This document shows positions 18,352 through 26,623 of a DNA stretch of 64,000 bases, piece by piece. The stretch lies in contig OZ245061.1 of assembly GCA_965224755.1 (NCBI GenBank), positions 1,240,001-1,304,000 on the forward strand. The letters run 5' to 3'. Source of the stretch: Hellea sp965224755. Its GTDB lineage: Bacteria > Pseudomonadota > Alphaproteobacteria > Caulobacterales > Maricaulaceae. The position numbers and the translations under genes are program-made. The stretch's first letter is position 1. Every line of letters begins with the position of its first letter. The notes beneath the pieces were generated by a model that was given only the letters and a program-made list of their open reading frames with translations, was not told where the DNA came from and did no database searches.

Positions 18352-19083
18352 TTAGACTTTAAAGTGAGATGTTTCTCGAAAGGTAACGATTTGGTCGTTC
18401 TTGGTATAATTTGGCGAGAGCATTTCAACGATTAACCTTGCGACATCAGCCGGGTCCGGCAGAGTGCTCGCATCTTCGCCCGGCATGGATTTGGCGCGCA
18501 TGGCGGTTCTGGTTCCTCCGGGATTTAGCAGATTGACCTTGAGTTTGGTGACTTCCACCTCTTTGGCATAACATTGCACAAAGGCTTCGAGCGCGGCTTT
18601 AGAGGCGGCATAGGCCCCGAAAAAGGCGCGGCGGGTTTCGGCGACGCCTGAAGTGAGGAACACGGCGCGGCCGGCCTCTGACGCGCGCAATAAAGGGTCG
18701 AGCGAGCGGATAAGGCGGTAATTGGCCGTAGCGTTGACCGCCACAACTTCGTCCCATATCTTTGGGTCAGTATGCGGGGCAGGCGTGATCTCGCCGAGCA
18801 TGCCTGCATTGGCGAGGAGACCATCCAGCCGTCCCCAGCGTTCATGGATGACTTTGCCGAGTTGGTCGATACCGTCGCCGTTTTTAAGGTCCATCGGCAC
18901 CAATGTGCACTCGCCGCCTACGGCTTTGACCGCGTCGTCCAAATCTTCGAGCCCGCCTTGGGTGCGGGCCGTTGCGATAATATGTGAGCCGGCTTTGGCG
19001 AGGGCGAGGGCGGCGGCATAGCCAATGCCCCGCGAAGCCCCTGTCACCAAAGTGACGCGGCCGTCTAAGGGTTTATCCGGCAT
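18352..19083 (-). CDS. Short-chain dehydrogenase/reductase, YciK-like
   Basis: This 243-residue NAD(P)-dependent oxidoreductase has the Rossmann motif TGASRGIG at 14-21, NAG at 92-94 and the catalytic Ser145, Tyr158 and Lys162 (YAASK). Overall it resembles YciK-type SDRs, whose substrates are poorly defined. It starts 3 bases after the purF stop and forms the last gene of the radA-cvpA-purF run, an order seen in other Alphaproteobacteria. The physical linkage does not by itself imply a purine role. Confidence 0.88.
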   Translation of the reverse strand: MPDKPLDGRVTLVTGASRGIGYAAALALAKAGSHIIATARTQGGLEDLDDAVKAVGGECTLVPMDLKNGDGIDQLGKVIHERWGRLDGLLANAGMLGEITPAPHTDPKIWDEVVAVNATANYRLIRSLDPLLRASEAGRAVFLTSGVAETRRAFFGAYAASKAALEAFVQCYAKEVEVTKLKVNLLNPGGTRTAMRAKSMPGEDASTLPDPADVARLIVEMLSPNYTKNDQIVTFRETSHFKV

Positions 19084-19086
19084 GGG

Positions 19087-20559
19087 TTAAGCGACTTCTA
19101 CCAAGAAGGAGAGCTGTTTAGAACCGTCCAGTAATTTGCGGTCACGGTCGATGAGCGGCGTTGGGTACTCGCCGGTAAAGCAATGATCGGTATATTGCGG
19201 GGCGTCGGCATCGCGGTAATCTTCGCCCATGGCCCAGTAGAGTCCTTCGACAGAAAGGAAGCCAAGGCTGTCCACTTCGAGCATTTCGGTCATCGCCTCG
19301 ACAGAATAATTGGCCGCGACCAGTTTTTCCTTGGTCGGCATATCAATGCCGTAATGATCGGGGTGTTTAATTGGCGGCGAAGCGGAACGGAAATGCACTT
19401 CCTTAGCGCCTGCCGCTTTAATCATGCGCACGATTTTGGTCGAGGTCGTGCCGCGCACAATGGAATCGTCAACCAGCAATACCCGCTTGCCTTCGATCAT
19501 GGCGCGGTTAGCGGAATGTTTAAGGCGCACGCCCATATCGCGGATTTGCTGGGTCGGCTGGATAAAGGTGCGGCCGACATAATGGTTTCGGATAATGCCA
19601 AGCTCAAACGGTATGCCCGTTTCTTGGGCGAAGCCGAGCGCAGCGGGGACGCCGCTATCGGGCACCGGAATAATGACATCGACATCGGCGGGCGTTTCTT
19701 GCGCCAATTTCCGGCCCATGCGTTTGCGAACCTCATAAACACTTTTACCGCCGACAACACTGTCGGGGCGCGCGAAATAAACAAATTCAAAAATACAGGG
19801 CCGAGCCGTGGTTTCTGGGAAAGCCCGGAAAGAGCGGATGCCGTCCGAATTAATCGCGACGACTTCGCCGGGCTCGACTTCGCGGATAAATTCGGCGTCG
19901 ATCATATTAAAGGCGCAGGTCTCGGAGGCGAGCATATAGCTATCCCCAAGGCGGCCAATCAGAAGCGGGCGAATACCGAAACGGTCACGCGCGCCGAGCA
20001 GGACGTCTTTGGTCATACCAACAAAAGCATAGCCGCCATCGACCTGCCGTATGGCGGAAATGAAACGGTCAATAAATTTCCCGCTTTTGGCCCGCGCAAT
20101 AAGATGGATCAGCACTTCGGTATCGGATGTGCTCTGGAACAGCGCCCCGGCTTCGACGAGCTGTTCCCGGATGGTAAAAGCATTGGTGAGATGGCCGTTA
20201 TGGGCGACGGCAAAGCCGCCGGTATGGAGCTCGGAAAAAAGCGGCTGCACATTGCGTAATGTCGATTGTCCTCCGGCCGTGGAATAGCGGTTATGGCCGA
20301 TGGAAATATGGCCGGGCAGGCGCCGGGACGGGTCATCGCCCGTGAAATTATCGCCGACAAGGCCGAAATGGCGTTCGGTGTGGAAAGTCTCGCCGTCGCA
20401 TGTAGCGATGCCGCAGGCTTCTTGCCCGCGGTGCTGCAAAGCGTGGAGGCCGAGCGCGGTTAAAGAGGCCGCATTATCCATGCCAAAAATACCAAAGACG
20501 CCGCATTCTTCGCGAATTTTATCATCATTCGGATCAATATAGCAGCTGGGATTTGTCAT
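19087..20559 (-). CDS. purF: Amidophosphoribosyltransferase
   Basis: PurF catalyses the committed step of purine synthesis, converting PRPP and glutamine to phosphoribosylamine. The N-terminal glutaminase nucleophile is Cys19 in EECGVFGIFG, so an 18-residue propeptide must be removed, as in the Bacillus-type enzymes. The PRPP-binding loop is visible as RVLLVDDSIVRGTTS, and the phosphoribosyltransferase domain contains IPVPDSGVPAALG. Cysteines that would suggest an Fe-S cluster are not clearly arranged, so cluster content cannot be judged. Its ATG overlaps the cvpA stop by one base (TAATG). Confidence 0.97.
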   Translation of the reverse strand: MTNPSCYIDPNDDKIREECGVFGIFGMDNAASLTALGLHALQHRGQEACGIATCDGETFHTERHFGLVGDNFTGDDPSRRLPGHISIGHNRYSTAGGQSTLRNVQPLFSELHTGGFAVAHNGHLTNAFTIREQLVEAGALFQSTSDTEVLIHLIARAKSGKFIDRFISAIRQVDGGYAFVGMTKDVLLGARDRFGIRPLLIGRLGDSYMLASETCAFNMIDAEFIREVEPGEVVAINSDGIRSFRAFPETTARPCIFEFVYFARPDSVVGGKSVYEVRKRMGRKLAQETPADVDVIIPVPDSGVPAALGFAQETGIPFELGIIRNHYVGRTFIQPTQQIRDMGVRLKHSANRAMIEGKRVLLVDDSIVRGTTSTKIVRMIKAAGAKEVHFRSASPPIKHPDHYGIDMPTKEKLVAANYSVEAMTEMLEVDSLGFLSVEGLYWAMGEDYRDADAPQYTDHCFTGEYPTPLIDRDRKLLDGSKQLSFLVEVA

Positions 20560-21230
20560 TACTGAATGTCCTCAACGATAGAATCGAAATCACCGTCTTT
20601 CAGGCGTTCGGCATAGGTCTTCATTTTGGCGAAAGGCAGGGCGCGAATCCCGTCGCCTATCCGTTCAAGGATGGGGTAGAATGTTGAGGCTTGCAACATG
20701 CCGGGCAGATCAGCGGGCGGCGCTTCGAGCTGTTCTTTCATCGATTTGGGCATTTTATCCATCACTTCGGACGGGAAGCGGTCCTGATTTTGCGCCATGA
20801 ATTCTTTGAACTCTTGCGCGTCTTGGCTGGCGCGATATTGCGCAGTCAATAGCATCACGCCAAGCGCGGCGACAATCAACCCGCGCCCGACCCCGAAACT
20901 TGCGCCGAGCAAGCGGTCAAGCAGTCCGACATCCTTGCCCTTGAGTTTCTTGCCAACGCCGCTGAGCAAGATGACGATGATGGTATAGGCGAGGGCGAAT
21001 GTGCCGAGTCCGAGCGCGCCGTCAGCCAGCCAGCTCGGCGAGATCATATCCTGCGCGGCAAAACGGTAACGGCCAAAGACGAAAAGCGCGAGACTGCCCG
21101 CGACAATCAGCGCGGCGATTGAAATTAATTCTCGAAACAGCCCGCGCTGGGCCGCCATGAGAAGCGAGACGAGGAGAATAACGAAGACGACGATATCAAA
21201 ACCGTTGAAATCCCAAGGACCAATGCTCAT
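20559..21230 (-). CDS. cvpA: CvpA-family inner-membrane protein
   Basis: This protein of about 223 residues has four hydrophobic segments in its first 130 residues, including a QRGLFRELISIAA motif typical of CvpA, then a hydrophilic cytoplasmic or periplasmic tail. CvpA is a conserved membrane protein originally linked to colicin V production and more recently to envelope stress; its mechanism is unknown. Two starts are possible: a GTG at 21242, seven bases after the radA stop, or the ATG at 21230. Neither has a strong ribosome site, which fits translational coupling to radA; I prefer the ATG. It overlaps purF by one base. Confidence 0.9.
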   Translation of the reverse strand: MSIGPWDFNGFDIVVFVILLVSLLMAAQRGLFRELISIAALIVAGSLALFVFGRYRFAAQDMISPSWLADGALGLGTFALAYTIIVILLSGVGKKLKGKDVGLLDRLLGASFGVGRGLIVAALGVMLLTAQYRASQDAQEFKEFMAQNQDRFPSEVMDKMPKSMKEQLEAPPADLPGMLQASTFYPILERIGDGIRALPFAKMKTYAERLKDGDFDSIVEDIQ

Positions 21231-21248
21231 GCGGCGGCTCACATTTTG

Positions 21249-22673
21249 CTATGCGGCTTTTGTGGTGACTCCCCAAGCAGAATCATCTTCAAGGCCGCGT
21301 TCCGAGCTAGCCTCTACACGGCTTATCAGTTCAGGCAAAGCCTTGATTGCAATGATTGGCAGTGCCGCATTATCGTTTTTAGTCGCGCGCTTGGCGGGCC
21401 GGGCCGTGATTGCCTGTTTGAAGCCGAGTTTGGCGGCTTCTTTGAGCCGAGCATCGGAGCGCCCAACGGGCCGCACATCGCCGGAGAGGCTAATCTCGCC
21501 AAAGACCACGCTATCAGGCGGCAGCGGCACGTCAAAGGCGGAAGACGCAATCGCGGCGGCGACGGCGAGATCGGCGGCAGGTTCGTTAATGCGCAATCCG
21601 CCCGCGACATTGAGGTAAACATCTTTACCGGCAAAGCTAACCCCGCACCGGGCTTCGAGCACGGCGAGCACCATGGCCAGCCGCCCGCTATCCCAGCCGA
21701 CAACAGCGCGGCGCGGCGTACCAAAGGCGGCGGGGGCGACGAGGGCTTGAATTTCGGTGAGCACAGGCCGCGTACCTTCGAGCCCGGCAAAGACCGCCGC
21801 CCCAGAGGACGCTTCACCGCGTCCGTCAAGAAATAGCGCCGAGGGGTTGGGGACTTCGGCCAGGCCGGCCTCGCCCATCTCGAACACGCCGATTTCGTCG
21901 GTCGGGCCGAAGCGGTTTTTATGAGCGCGGAGGATCCTGAACTGATGAGCGCGGTCGCCCTCAAAATAGAGCACGGCATCGACCATATGTTCGACCACGC
22001 GAGGGCCGGCGATTTGCCCGTCTTTGGTGACATGGCCAACAAGAATGACGCAAGCCCCGCGTTTTTTGGCAAACCGTGTCAGCTCTTGGGCGCAGGCCCG
22101 TACTTGCGCGACAGTGCCGGGGGCCGCGCCAAGTTGATCCGTCCACATGGTTTGAATAGAATCGATAATTACCACATCAGGCCGCTCTGCCATCAGCCCG
22201 TCGAGAATAGGGCCGAGCGAGGTTTCCGCCGCGAGCGAGACGGGCGTATGCGAGACGCCGAGGCGCTTGGCCCGGCGCCGCACTTGTTCTGGGGATTCCT
22301 CGCCGGAGATATAAGCGGTCTTGAGACCAAGGGCTGCCAGCTTGCCGGCGGCTTGTAATAATAATGTCGATTTCCCGATACCCGGATCGCCTCCAACGAG
22401 AATGGCAGAGCCCGGCACAAGCCCGCCGCCCGTGACGCGGTCAAGCTCGTCTATGCCGGTCTTAAGGCGCGGCACATCTTTACTCTCCCCGCCCAGATCA
22501 ACAAAATCAATCCCGCGTCCCTTTTTTTGGCGCTTATGCGCAGGCGCAGCGTTCTGGCTGGTGATTTCCTCAACCAACGTATTCCATTCCCCGCACGCAT
22601 CGCACCGCCCCGCCCATTTACCATGCACAGAGCCGCAGGATTGGCAGACAAAACAAGAAGAAGGTTTAGGCAT
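21249..22673 (-). CDS. radA: DNA repair ATPase RadA
   Basis: RadA (Sms) is a RecA-related helicase that processes recombination branch intermediates. The N-terminal zinc finger is visible as C10-x-x-C13 and C24-x-x-C27. The Walker A motif GGDPGIGKST follows, then the RadA-specific KNRFG motif in RAHKNRFGPTDE, and the C-terminal Lon-protease-like domain with a GGLRINEPAADLAVA segment. At 474 residues the length is normal. It is the first gene of the minus-strand run with cvpA, purF and an SDR. Confidence 0.97.
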   Translation of the reverse strand: MPKPSSCFVCQSCGSVHGKWAGRCDACGEWNTLVEEITSQNAAPAHKRQKKGRGIDFVDLGGESKDVPRLKTGIDELDRVTGGGLVPGSAILVGGDPGIGKSTLLLQAAGKLAALGLKTAYISGEESPEQVRRRAKRLGVSHTPVSLAAETSLGPILDGLMAERPDVVIIDSIQTMWTDQLGAAPGTVAQVRACAQELTRFAKKRGACVILVGHVTKDGQIAGPRVVEHMVDAVLYFEGDRAHQFRILRAHKNRFGPTDEIGVFEMGEAGLAEVPNPSALFLDGRGEASSGAAVFAGLEGTRPVLTEIQALVAPAAFGTPRRAVVGWDSGRLAMVLAVLEARCGVSFAGKDVYLNVAGGLRINEPAADLAVAAAIASSAFDVPLPPDSVVFGEISLSGDVRPVGRSDARLKEAAKLGFKQAITARPAKRATKNDNAALPIIAIKALPELISRVEASSERGLEDDSAWGVTTKAA

Positions 22674-22795
22674 GCAAGCTCCGATTCAGCGGCGATAGAA
22701 GCGTGTTAGCGGGTAAATGTCAAGAAATGTTTATGATTTGTTCTTTTGCCTAAAAAGACATGGGCGCCGTGTAAATCTAACTCCAATCCTGTCGC

Positions 22796-23245
22796 TCATC
22801 CCAAATCCTTTGGCGATTCCATGACTATGTGGGACGATATTTTGCTGAGTTGGGCGCAGGTGCCTAGGGTTTCTGTGTGGAATTGTTTATAGGCTTGTAA
22901 GTCCGCGACCTCGACCCGTAATATATATTCAACGTCGCCTGTCACATGGTGGCATTCTAGGACTTCTGGCGCGGCGGCCATAGCTTTGACAAATGCAGTC
23001 TGGTCGTCTTTTTGGTGGCGCAACAGGCCAACCGCAACAATGACTGTAAAGCCGCCGCCTAGCTTTGAACGGTCAATAACGGCGCGGTAGCCCGCAATGA
23101 TACCCGCCCGCTCTAATTCTTGAACGCGGCGCAAACATGCCGATTGAGATAGCCCGACTCTTTCAGCCAACCGTATATTGGATATACGTCCGTCTTGTTC
23201 AAGTTCTTGAATTATCTTGCTCGTAATATCATCTATCTTATGCAT
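22796..23245 (-). CDS. Lrp/AsnC-family transcriptional regulator
   Basis: This feast/famine regulator of about 149 residues has an N-terminal winged helix-turn-helix (IRLAERVGLSQSACLRRVQEL at about 26-46, with LERAGII after it) and a C-terminal ligand-sensing RAM/ACT-like domain (VTGDVEYILRVEV). Such proteins bind amino acids and form octamers. The frame continues upstream to a non-ATG codon at 23323, but the ATG at 23245 begins with the family's usual sequence (MHKIDDITSKII). It is divergent from a PLP-dependent decarboxylase gene 94 bases away, so it probably controls that gene in response to its amino-acid substrate. Confidence 0.92.
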   Translation of the reverse strand: MHKIDDITSKIIQELEQDGRISNIRLAERVGLSQSACLRRVQELERAGIIAGYRAVIDRSKLGGGFTVIVAVGLLRHQKDDQTAFVKAMAAAPEVLECHHVTGDVEYILRVEVADLQAYKQFHTETLGTCAQLSKISSHIVMESPKDLG

Positions 23246-23247
23246 AA

Positions 23248-23274
23248 TTGCGTGATTAACATCATGTTCCGCAA
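23248..23274. promoter_or_regulatory. Candidate Lrp-type operator between regulator and decarboxylase
   Basis: The outer arms TTGCG and CGCAA are an exact inverted repeat and flank a second inverted repeat AACAT-C-ATGTT whose centre is offset by two bases. The element lies just upstream of the regulator start and within the only region shared by the two divergent genes. Lrp/AsnC sites are typically imperfect palindromes of this length, so autoregulation plus control of the decarboxylase is likely; this is inference. Confidence 0.45.
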
Positions 23275-23339
23275 GAAAACAAGATATATGTGGGTATGAT
23301 CGCGTATAGTTGCGTAAATGCAAAAATATGGAGCGCTAC

Positions 23340-24734
23340 ATGACACATAAATTGCAAGACGCTATGTTCGAACAGCTACAATCAAAAGCCATTTTCGAGC
23401 AAGCAAAAGCCTATGCGGCGGCTTATACGGACGGCGTTATGCAGCGCGGTGTCTACCCAAATGAGAACACGATTAAAGCGCTGGGGCAATTCGACGAGCC
23501 TATGCCTGCCCATAGGGGCAATGCTAGCGATATTTTGCAGTTGCTACACACGGCGGGCTCACCTGCGACCCTCCCGACCCTTGGTGGACGCTATTTTGGC
23601 TTTGTTACGGGCAGCGTCATTCCGGTATCATTGGCGGCGAAATGGCTCAGCGATGTTTGGGATCAAAACCCAGCCATGTATGTAATGTCGCCCGTTTCGG
23701 CAAAACTGGAATCCCTATGCCAGGACTGGCTCCGGGATTTGTTTGGTCTGCCCGAAAATACTGTCGCTGGCTTTGTTAGCGGATCATCCATGGCGACATT
23801 TTGCGGATTAGCGGCTGCGCGGTATCATCTACTCAAACAAGCCGGATGGGATGTGAATACAAGGGGCCTCAGCGGCGCGCCTAAATTGCGTATAATTGCC
23901 AGCCGCCAAATTCACGGCACGGTGATTAAAGCGGCGGCGCTGCTCGGTCTGGGCGCGGGTAGTTTTGAATGGGTCGACATGGATGCAGAGGGGCGAATTA
24001 TCACTGCAGAAATGCCAGAACTGGATGCAAGCTGTATTGTTATACAGCAGGCGGGCAATGTGAATTCCGGCGCATTTGAGGACTTTGAAACCGTGTGTAA
24101 AGCCGCCCGTAAAGCAGGCGCTTGGGTGCATGTAGACGGGGCTTTCGGGCTTTGGGCCGCCGCGGCCGCGCGGCTCAAACACTTGACCAAAGGTATGGAA
24201 CTTGCCCATTCTTGGTCGGTTGATGGACATAAGACTTTGAATGCGCCCTATGATAACGGTATTATTTTATGTGCAGAGCCGGAAGCCTTGGTCAACGCTC
24301 TGCAACTATCCGGTGATTATATTATCCATAGCCCACAGCGAGATGGCATGTTGTTCACGCCCGAAATGTCTCGCCGCGCCCACGGCACAGAGCTTTGGGC
24401 CGCGCTTAAATATCTCGGCAGGGACGGGGTTGATGAATTGGTATGCGGCCTGCATGACAGAGCCGTGCAAATGGCAGACCAACTGCGCAGCGCTGGGTTT
24501 GAGATCATGAACGAGGTGGTCTTTAATCAGGTCATGGTGGCCTGTACTGATGACGGAGTAACCACGCAAACAATGGAAAACATTCAGGCAAGCGGAGAAT
24601 GCTGGGTAGGCGGTTCCAAATGGCGTGGCCGGACGGTCATCCGTATCAGTATTTGTTCGTGGGCAACAACTAAAGACGATGTTGCAAGAACCTGCCGGGC
24701 CTTCATAGAGGCCCGCGCAAAAGCGCTAACTTAA
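23340..24734 (+). CDS. Group II PLP-dependent amino acid decarboxylase
   Basis: This 464-residue PLP enzyme of the aromatic-L-amino-acid/glutamate decarboxylase fold is cytoplasmic. The PLP lysine lies in SVDGHKTLNAPYDNG, preceded by the HVDGAFGLWA aspartate segment and a QAGNVNSGAFE motif. Early frames allow starts at 23310 (TTG), 23328 and 23340; the last has GGAG at 6 bases spacing and is chosen. The family acts on aromatic, acidic or diamino acids, and the substrate here cannot be read from the sequence. The divergent Lrp/AsnC regulator points to induction by an amino acid. Confidence 0.9.
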   Translation: MTHKLQDAMFEQLQSKAIFEQAKAYAAAYTDGVMQRGVYPNENTIKALGQFDEPMPAHRGNASDILQLLHTAGSPATLPTLGGRYFGFVTGSVIPVSLAAKWLSDVWDQNPAMYVMSPVSAKLESLCQDWLRDLFGLPENTVAGFVSGSSMATFCGLAAARYHLLKQAGWDVNTRGLSGAPKLRIIASRQIHGTVIKAAALLGLGAGSFEWVDMDAEGRIITAEMPELDASCIVIQQAGNVNSGAFEDFETVCKAARKAGAWVHVDGAFGLWAAAAARLKHLTKGMELAHSWSVDGHKTLNAPYDNGIILCAEPEALVNALQLSGDYIIHSPQRDGMLFTPEMSRRAHGTELWAALKYLGRDGVDELVCGLHDRAVQMADQLRSAGFEIMNEVVFNQVMVACTDDGVTTQTMENIQASGECWVGGSKWRGRTVIRISICSWATTKDDVARTCRAFIEARAKALT

Positions 24735-24919
24735 TTTTTACTACAAGGCCAAATTCTCAATCAATACCAATGTTATTTCGTGTGCTCTGAGGATTATTTT
24801 GCCGTTAGAGCTCTAGTCCCGCGCTGCCTGACATCCCCATCTCGTACTAACACCCCCTTAACCATATCACGTCTAATCTGCTTCATGTGTGGGATGGTAA
24901 TGACGGTTAGGGCTTTGGG
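24735..24919. other. Intergenic region before the secreted orphan
   Basis: There are 185 bases with no convincing gene. The segment has no strong hairpin with a T-run and no recognisable operator. It must hold the promoter of the gene starting at 24920. Confidence 0.4.
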
Positions 24920-25786
24920 ATGAGCATATATAAACACCGGTTTATGCGCGCCGCTTTTTGCGGGCTTGGCGGGGTCACTCTGATGATCCCGGCTTCGGCT
25001 TCGATTGTTGACCGTCCGTTTTTCCGCGCCGGGCCTGTTGTCATTGTCTGGTCGGGTAGTGATTTTTATGAGGAAGATTGGGACGCTCCGATTGCGCATG
25101 ATTTCCTGCTGCTCGATAATGTTGCCTCAGGGACGACGGGCGGAGATATTATTGCGGGCGACGGCGTGGCCGTGAATTTCCCCTTTGATCCGGTTTCCAA
25201 TGGCGATAGCGGCGGCTGGCCTTTTGAGATCACGGGCCAGACTTTTGGCGGGCAGTATAATAACGATCCGTCTTTCCAGATGCTCGACGCTAATGACAGC
25301 TATACGGCTTTTGGTCTGGACGATGATACGGATATTGATTTGCTCGGCAGTCATGCCCGTTTTGCTTGGTTCTTTATCACTTCAAATGCGGCGTTTGACC
25401 TCTTTGCCGAGGCCAATAACCTGACGGCCTCAGGCGATTTCACGGGGCTGGATTATACCAATATCACTTATGATTTGCGCCATTTCACGCCGGCGTCACC
25501 CTCGATTGGACAGCGTTCACAAAATCCGGCTGTGGGCGGCAGCGGCGTAGTTATCGGCCAAGGCGGGCAAGGCTCGACATTAAATGATTTGGCGAGGGGG
25601 CCGGTCAAGGTTTTTGACGGCGGGCGCAAAACGGCCCGTATCAACGGCACCATCGCGCAGCAGGCTGTCGGTTTTGCCTCGATTTACCGCCTAAACGGCG
25701 CGCCGATTAACGGCAATAATTACGATTTCTCGATGGGCATCGGGAAGCTCAGCGCCGATGTGATTTACACGGTCTATGCGCCTTAA
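24920..25786 (+). CDS. Secreted protein of unknown function
   Basis: This 288-residue protein has an N-terminal signal peptide (basic MSIYKHRFMR, hydrophobic core, cleavage near ASAS). The mature part is acidic, rich in Asp, Gly, Asn and Phe, with many short beta-prone segments and a low-complexity GSGVVIGQGGQGS stretch around 205-220. I recognise no domain. It resembles extracellular or periplasmic beta-sandwich proteins in composition only. It is convergent with the DsbA-like gene, with 9 bases between the stops. The mature protein contains no cysteines. Confidence 0.6.
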   Translation: MSIYKHRFMRAAFCGLGGVTLMIPASASIVDRPFFRAGPVVIVWSGSDFYEEDWDAPIAHDFLLLDNVASGTTGGDIIAGDGVAVNFPFDPVSNGDSGGWPFEITGQTFGGQYNNDPSFQMLDANDSYTAFGLDDDTDIDLLGSHARFAWFFITSNAAFDLFAEANNLTASGDFTGLDYTNITYDLRHFTPASPSIGQRSQNPAVGGSGVVIGQGGQGSTLNDLARGPVKVFDGGRKTARINGTIAQQAVGFASIYRLNGAPINGNNYDFSMGIGKLSADVIYTVYAP

Positions 25787-25795
25787 ATCTCTTAT

Positions 25796-26524
25796 CTAGC
25801 CGTCCAGCGCATCTTCGAGCATATCTTGTAGGGCATCGACATCGGCTCCGGCCATGAAATCATCATTGATGATAAAGAACGGTGTTCCGGTGAGAGACGG
25901 AATACGGTTGGCGAGGAGCAGCGCATCTTCGAGCTGTTGATCCATACCCGGATCTTCCATATCCTTCTTTAATTTCTTCATGTCCAGACCGGCTTTTTTG
26001 GCGATGTCAAAAACGCGGTCTTTCGTCAGGCTACGCTCATCCATCAGCGAGAAATGCATGGCGGCATATTTACCCTGACGCGCGGCAGCGAGCGCGGCTT
26101 TGGCGGCATTACGGGAGGTTTTGGTGCGGCCATCAAGAATTGGTAATTCCTTGAAAACAACGCGCACATCATCAGGATATTTATCCATGGTTTCTTGGAT
26201 CCAGGCCGAGGATTGTTTGCAAAAACCGCAATTATAATCGAAAAATTCAACCACAGTGACTTTGGCATCTTTAGGGCCGATAGAGACATCGCGCGGGTCT
26301 TTAAAAACGGCATCATGGACAGCGGCAAGGGCGGCGCGGTCTTCTTTTTTCTCAAGCTCTATTAAAGCTTCGCGGATGATCTCGGGGTGCTCCATGAGGT
26401 AATCTTGGATGATTTGCTCAACGTCAGCCTTTTTCATATCGCGGCCCTTTGACGGCCCAGCTTCTGCGCAGCCGGATATGGCCGTCATAGCAATGACAAA
26501 TGCGGTGGTTACGAAATGTTTCAT
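25796..26524 (-). CDS. DsbA-family thiol-disulphide oxidoreductase, probable lipoprotein
   Basis: This 242-residue periplasmic thioredoxin-fold protein has a catalytic C-G-F-C at 99-102 in FFDYNCGFCK and a cis-proline loop GTPFFIIND. The N-terminal helical segment (about 30-65, EQIIQDYLMEHPEIIREAL) matches the oligomerisation region of ScsC/BdbD-like DsbA proteins. The signal peptide ends in ISGC with Cys19, so it is probably lipid-anchored. No DsbB partner is nearby. The segment fits either an oxidase or an isomerase role; the multimerisation helix slightly favours isomerase-like function. Confidence 0.88.
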   Translation of the reverse strand: MKHFVTTAFVIAMTAISGCAEAGPSKGRDMKKADVEQIIQDYLMEHPEIIREALIELEKKEDRAALAAVHDAVFKDPRDVSIGPKDAKVTVVEFFDYNCGFCKQSSAWIQETMDKYPDDVRVVFKELPILDGRTKTSRNAAKAALAAARQGKYAAMHFSLMDERSLTKDRVFDIAKKAGLDMKKLKKDMEDPGMDQQLEDALLLANRIPSLTGTPFFIINDDFMAGADVDALQDMLEDALDG

Positions 26525-26623
26525 AGAGGTCTCCCGATTTCAGGGGTGTTATAGGCAAAGCGTTAAGTTTAGCTATAACTGAATGGTAAAGTTTGGCTTA
26601 CAATGATGTGATACACATCACGC

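Noticed and set aside
19183..20259. Plus-strand frame of about 358 codons opposite purF
   Set aside because: Shadow of purF codon bias with no recognisable motif or start signal.
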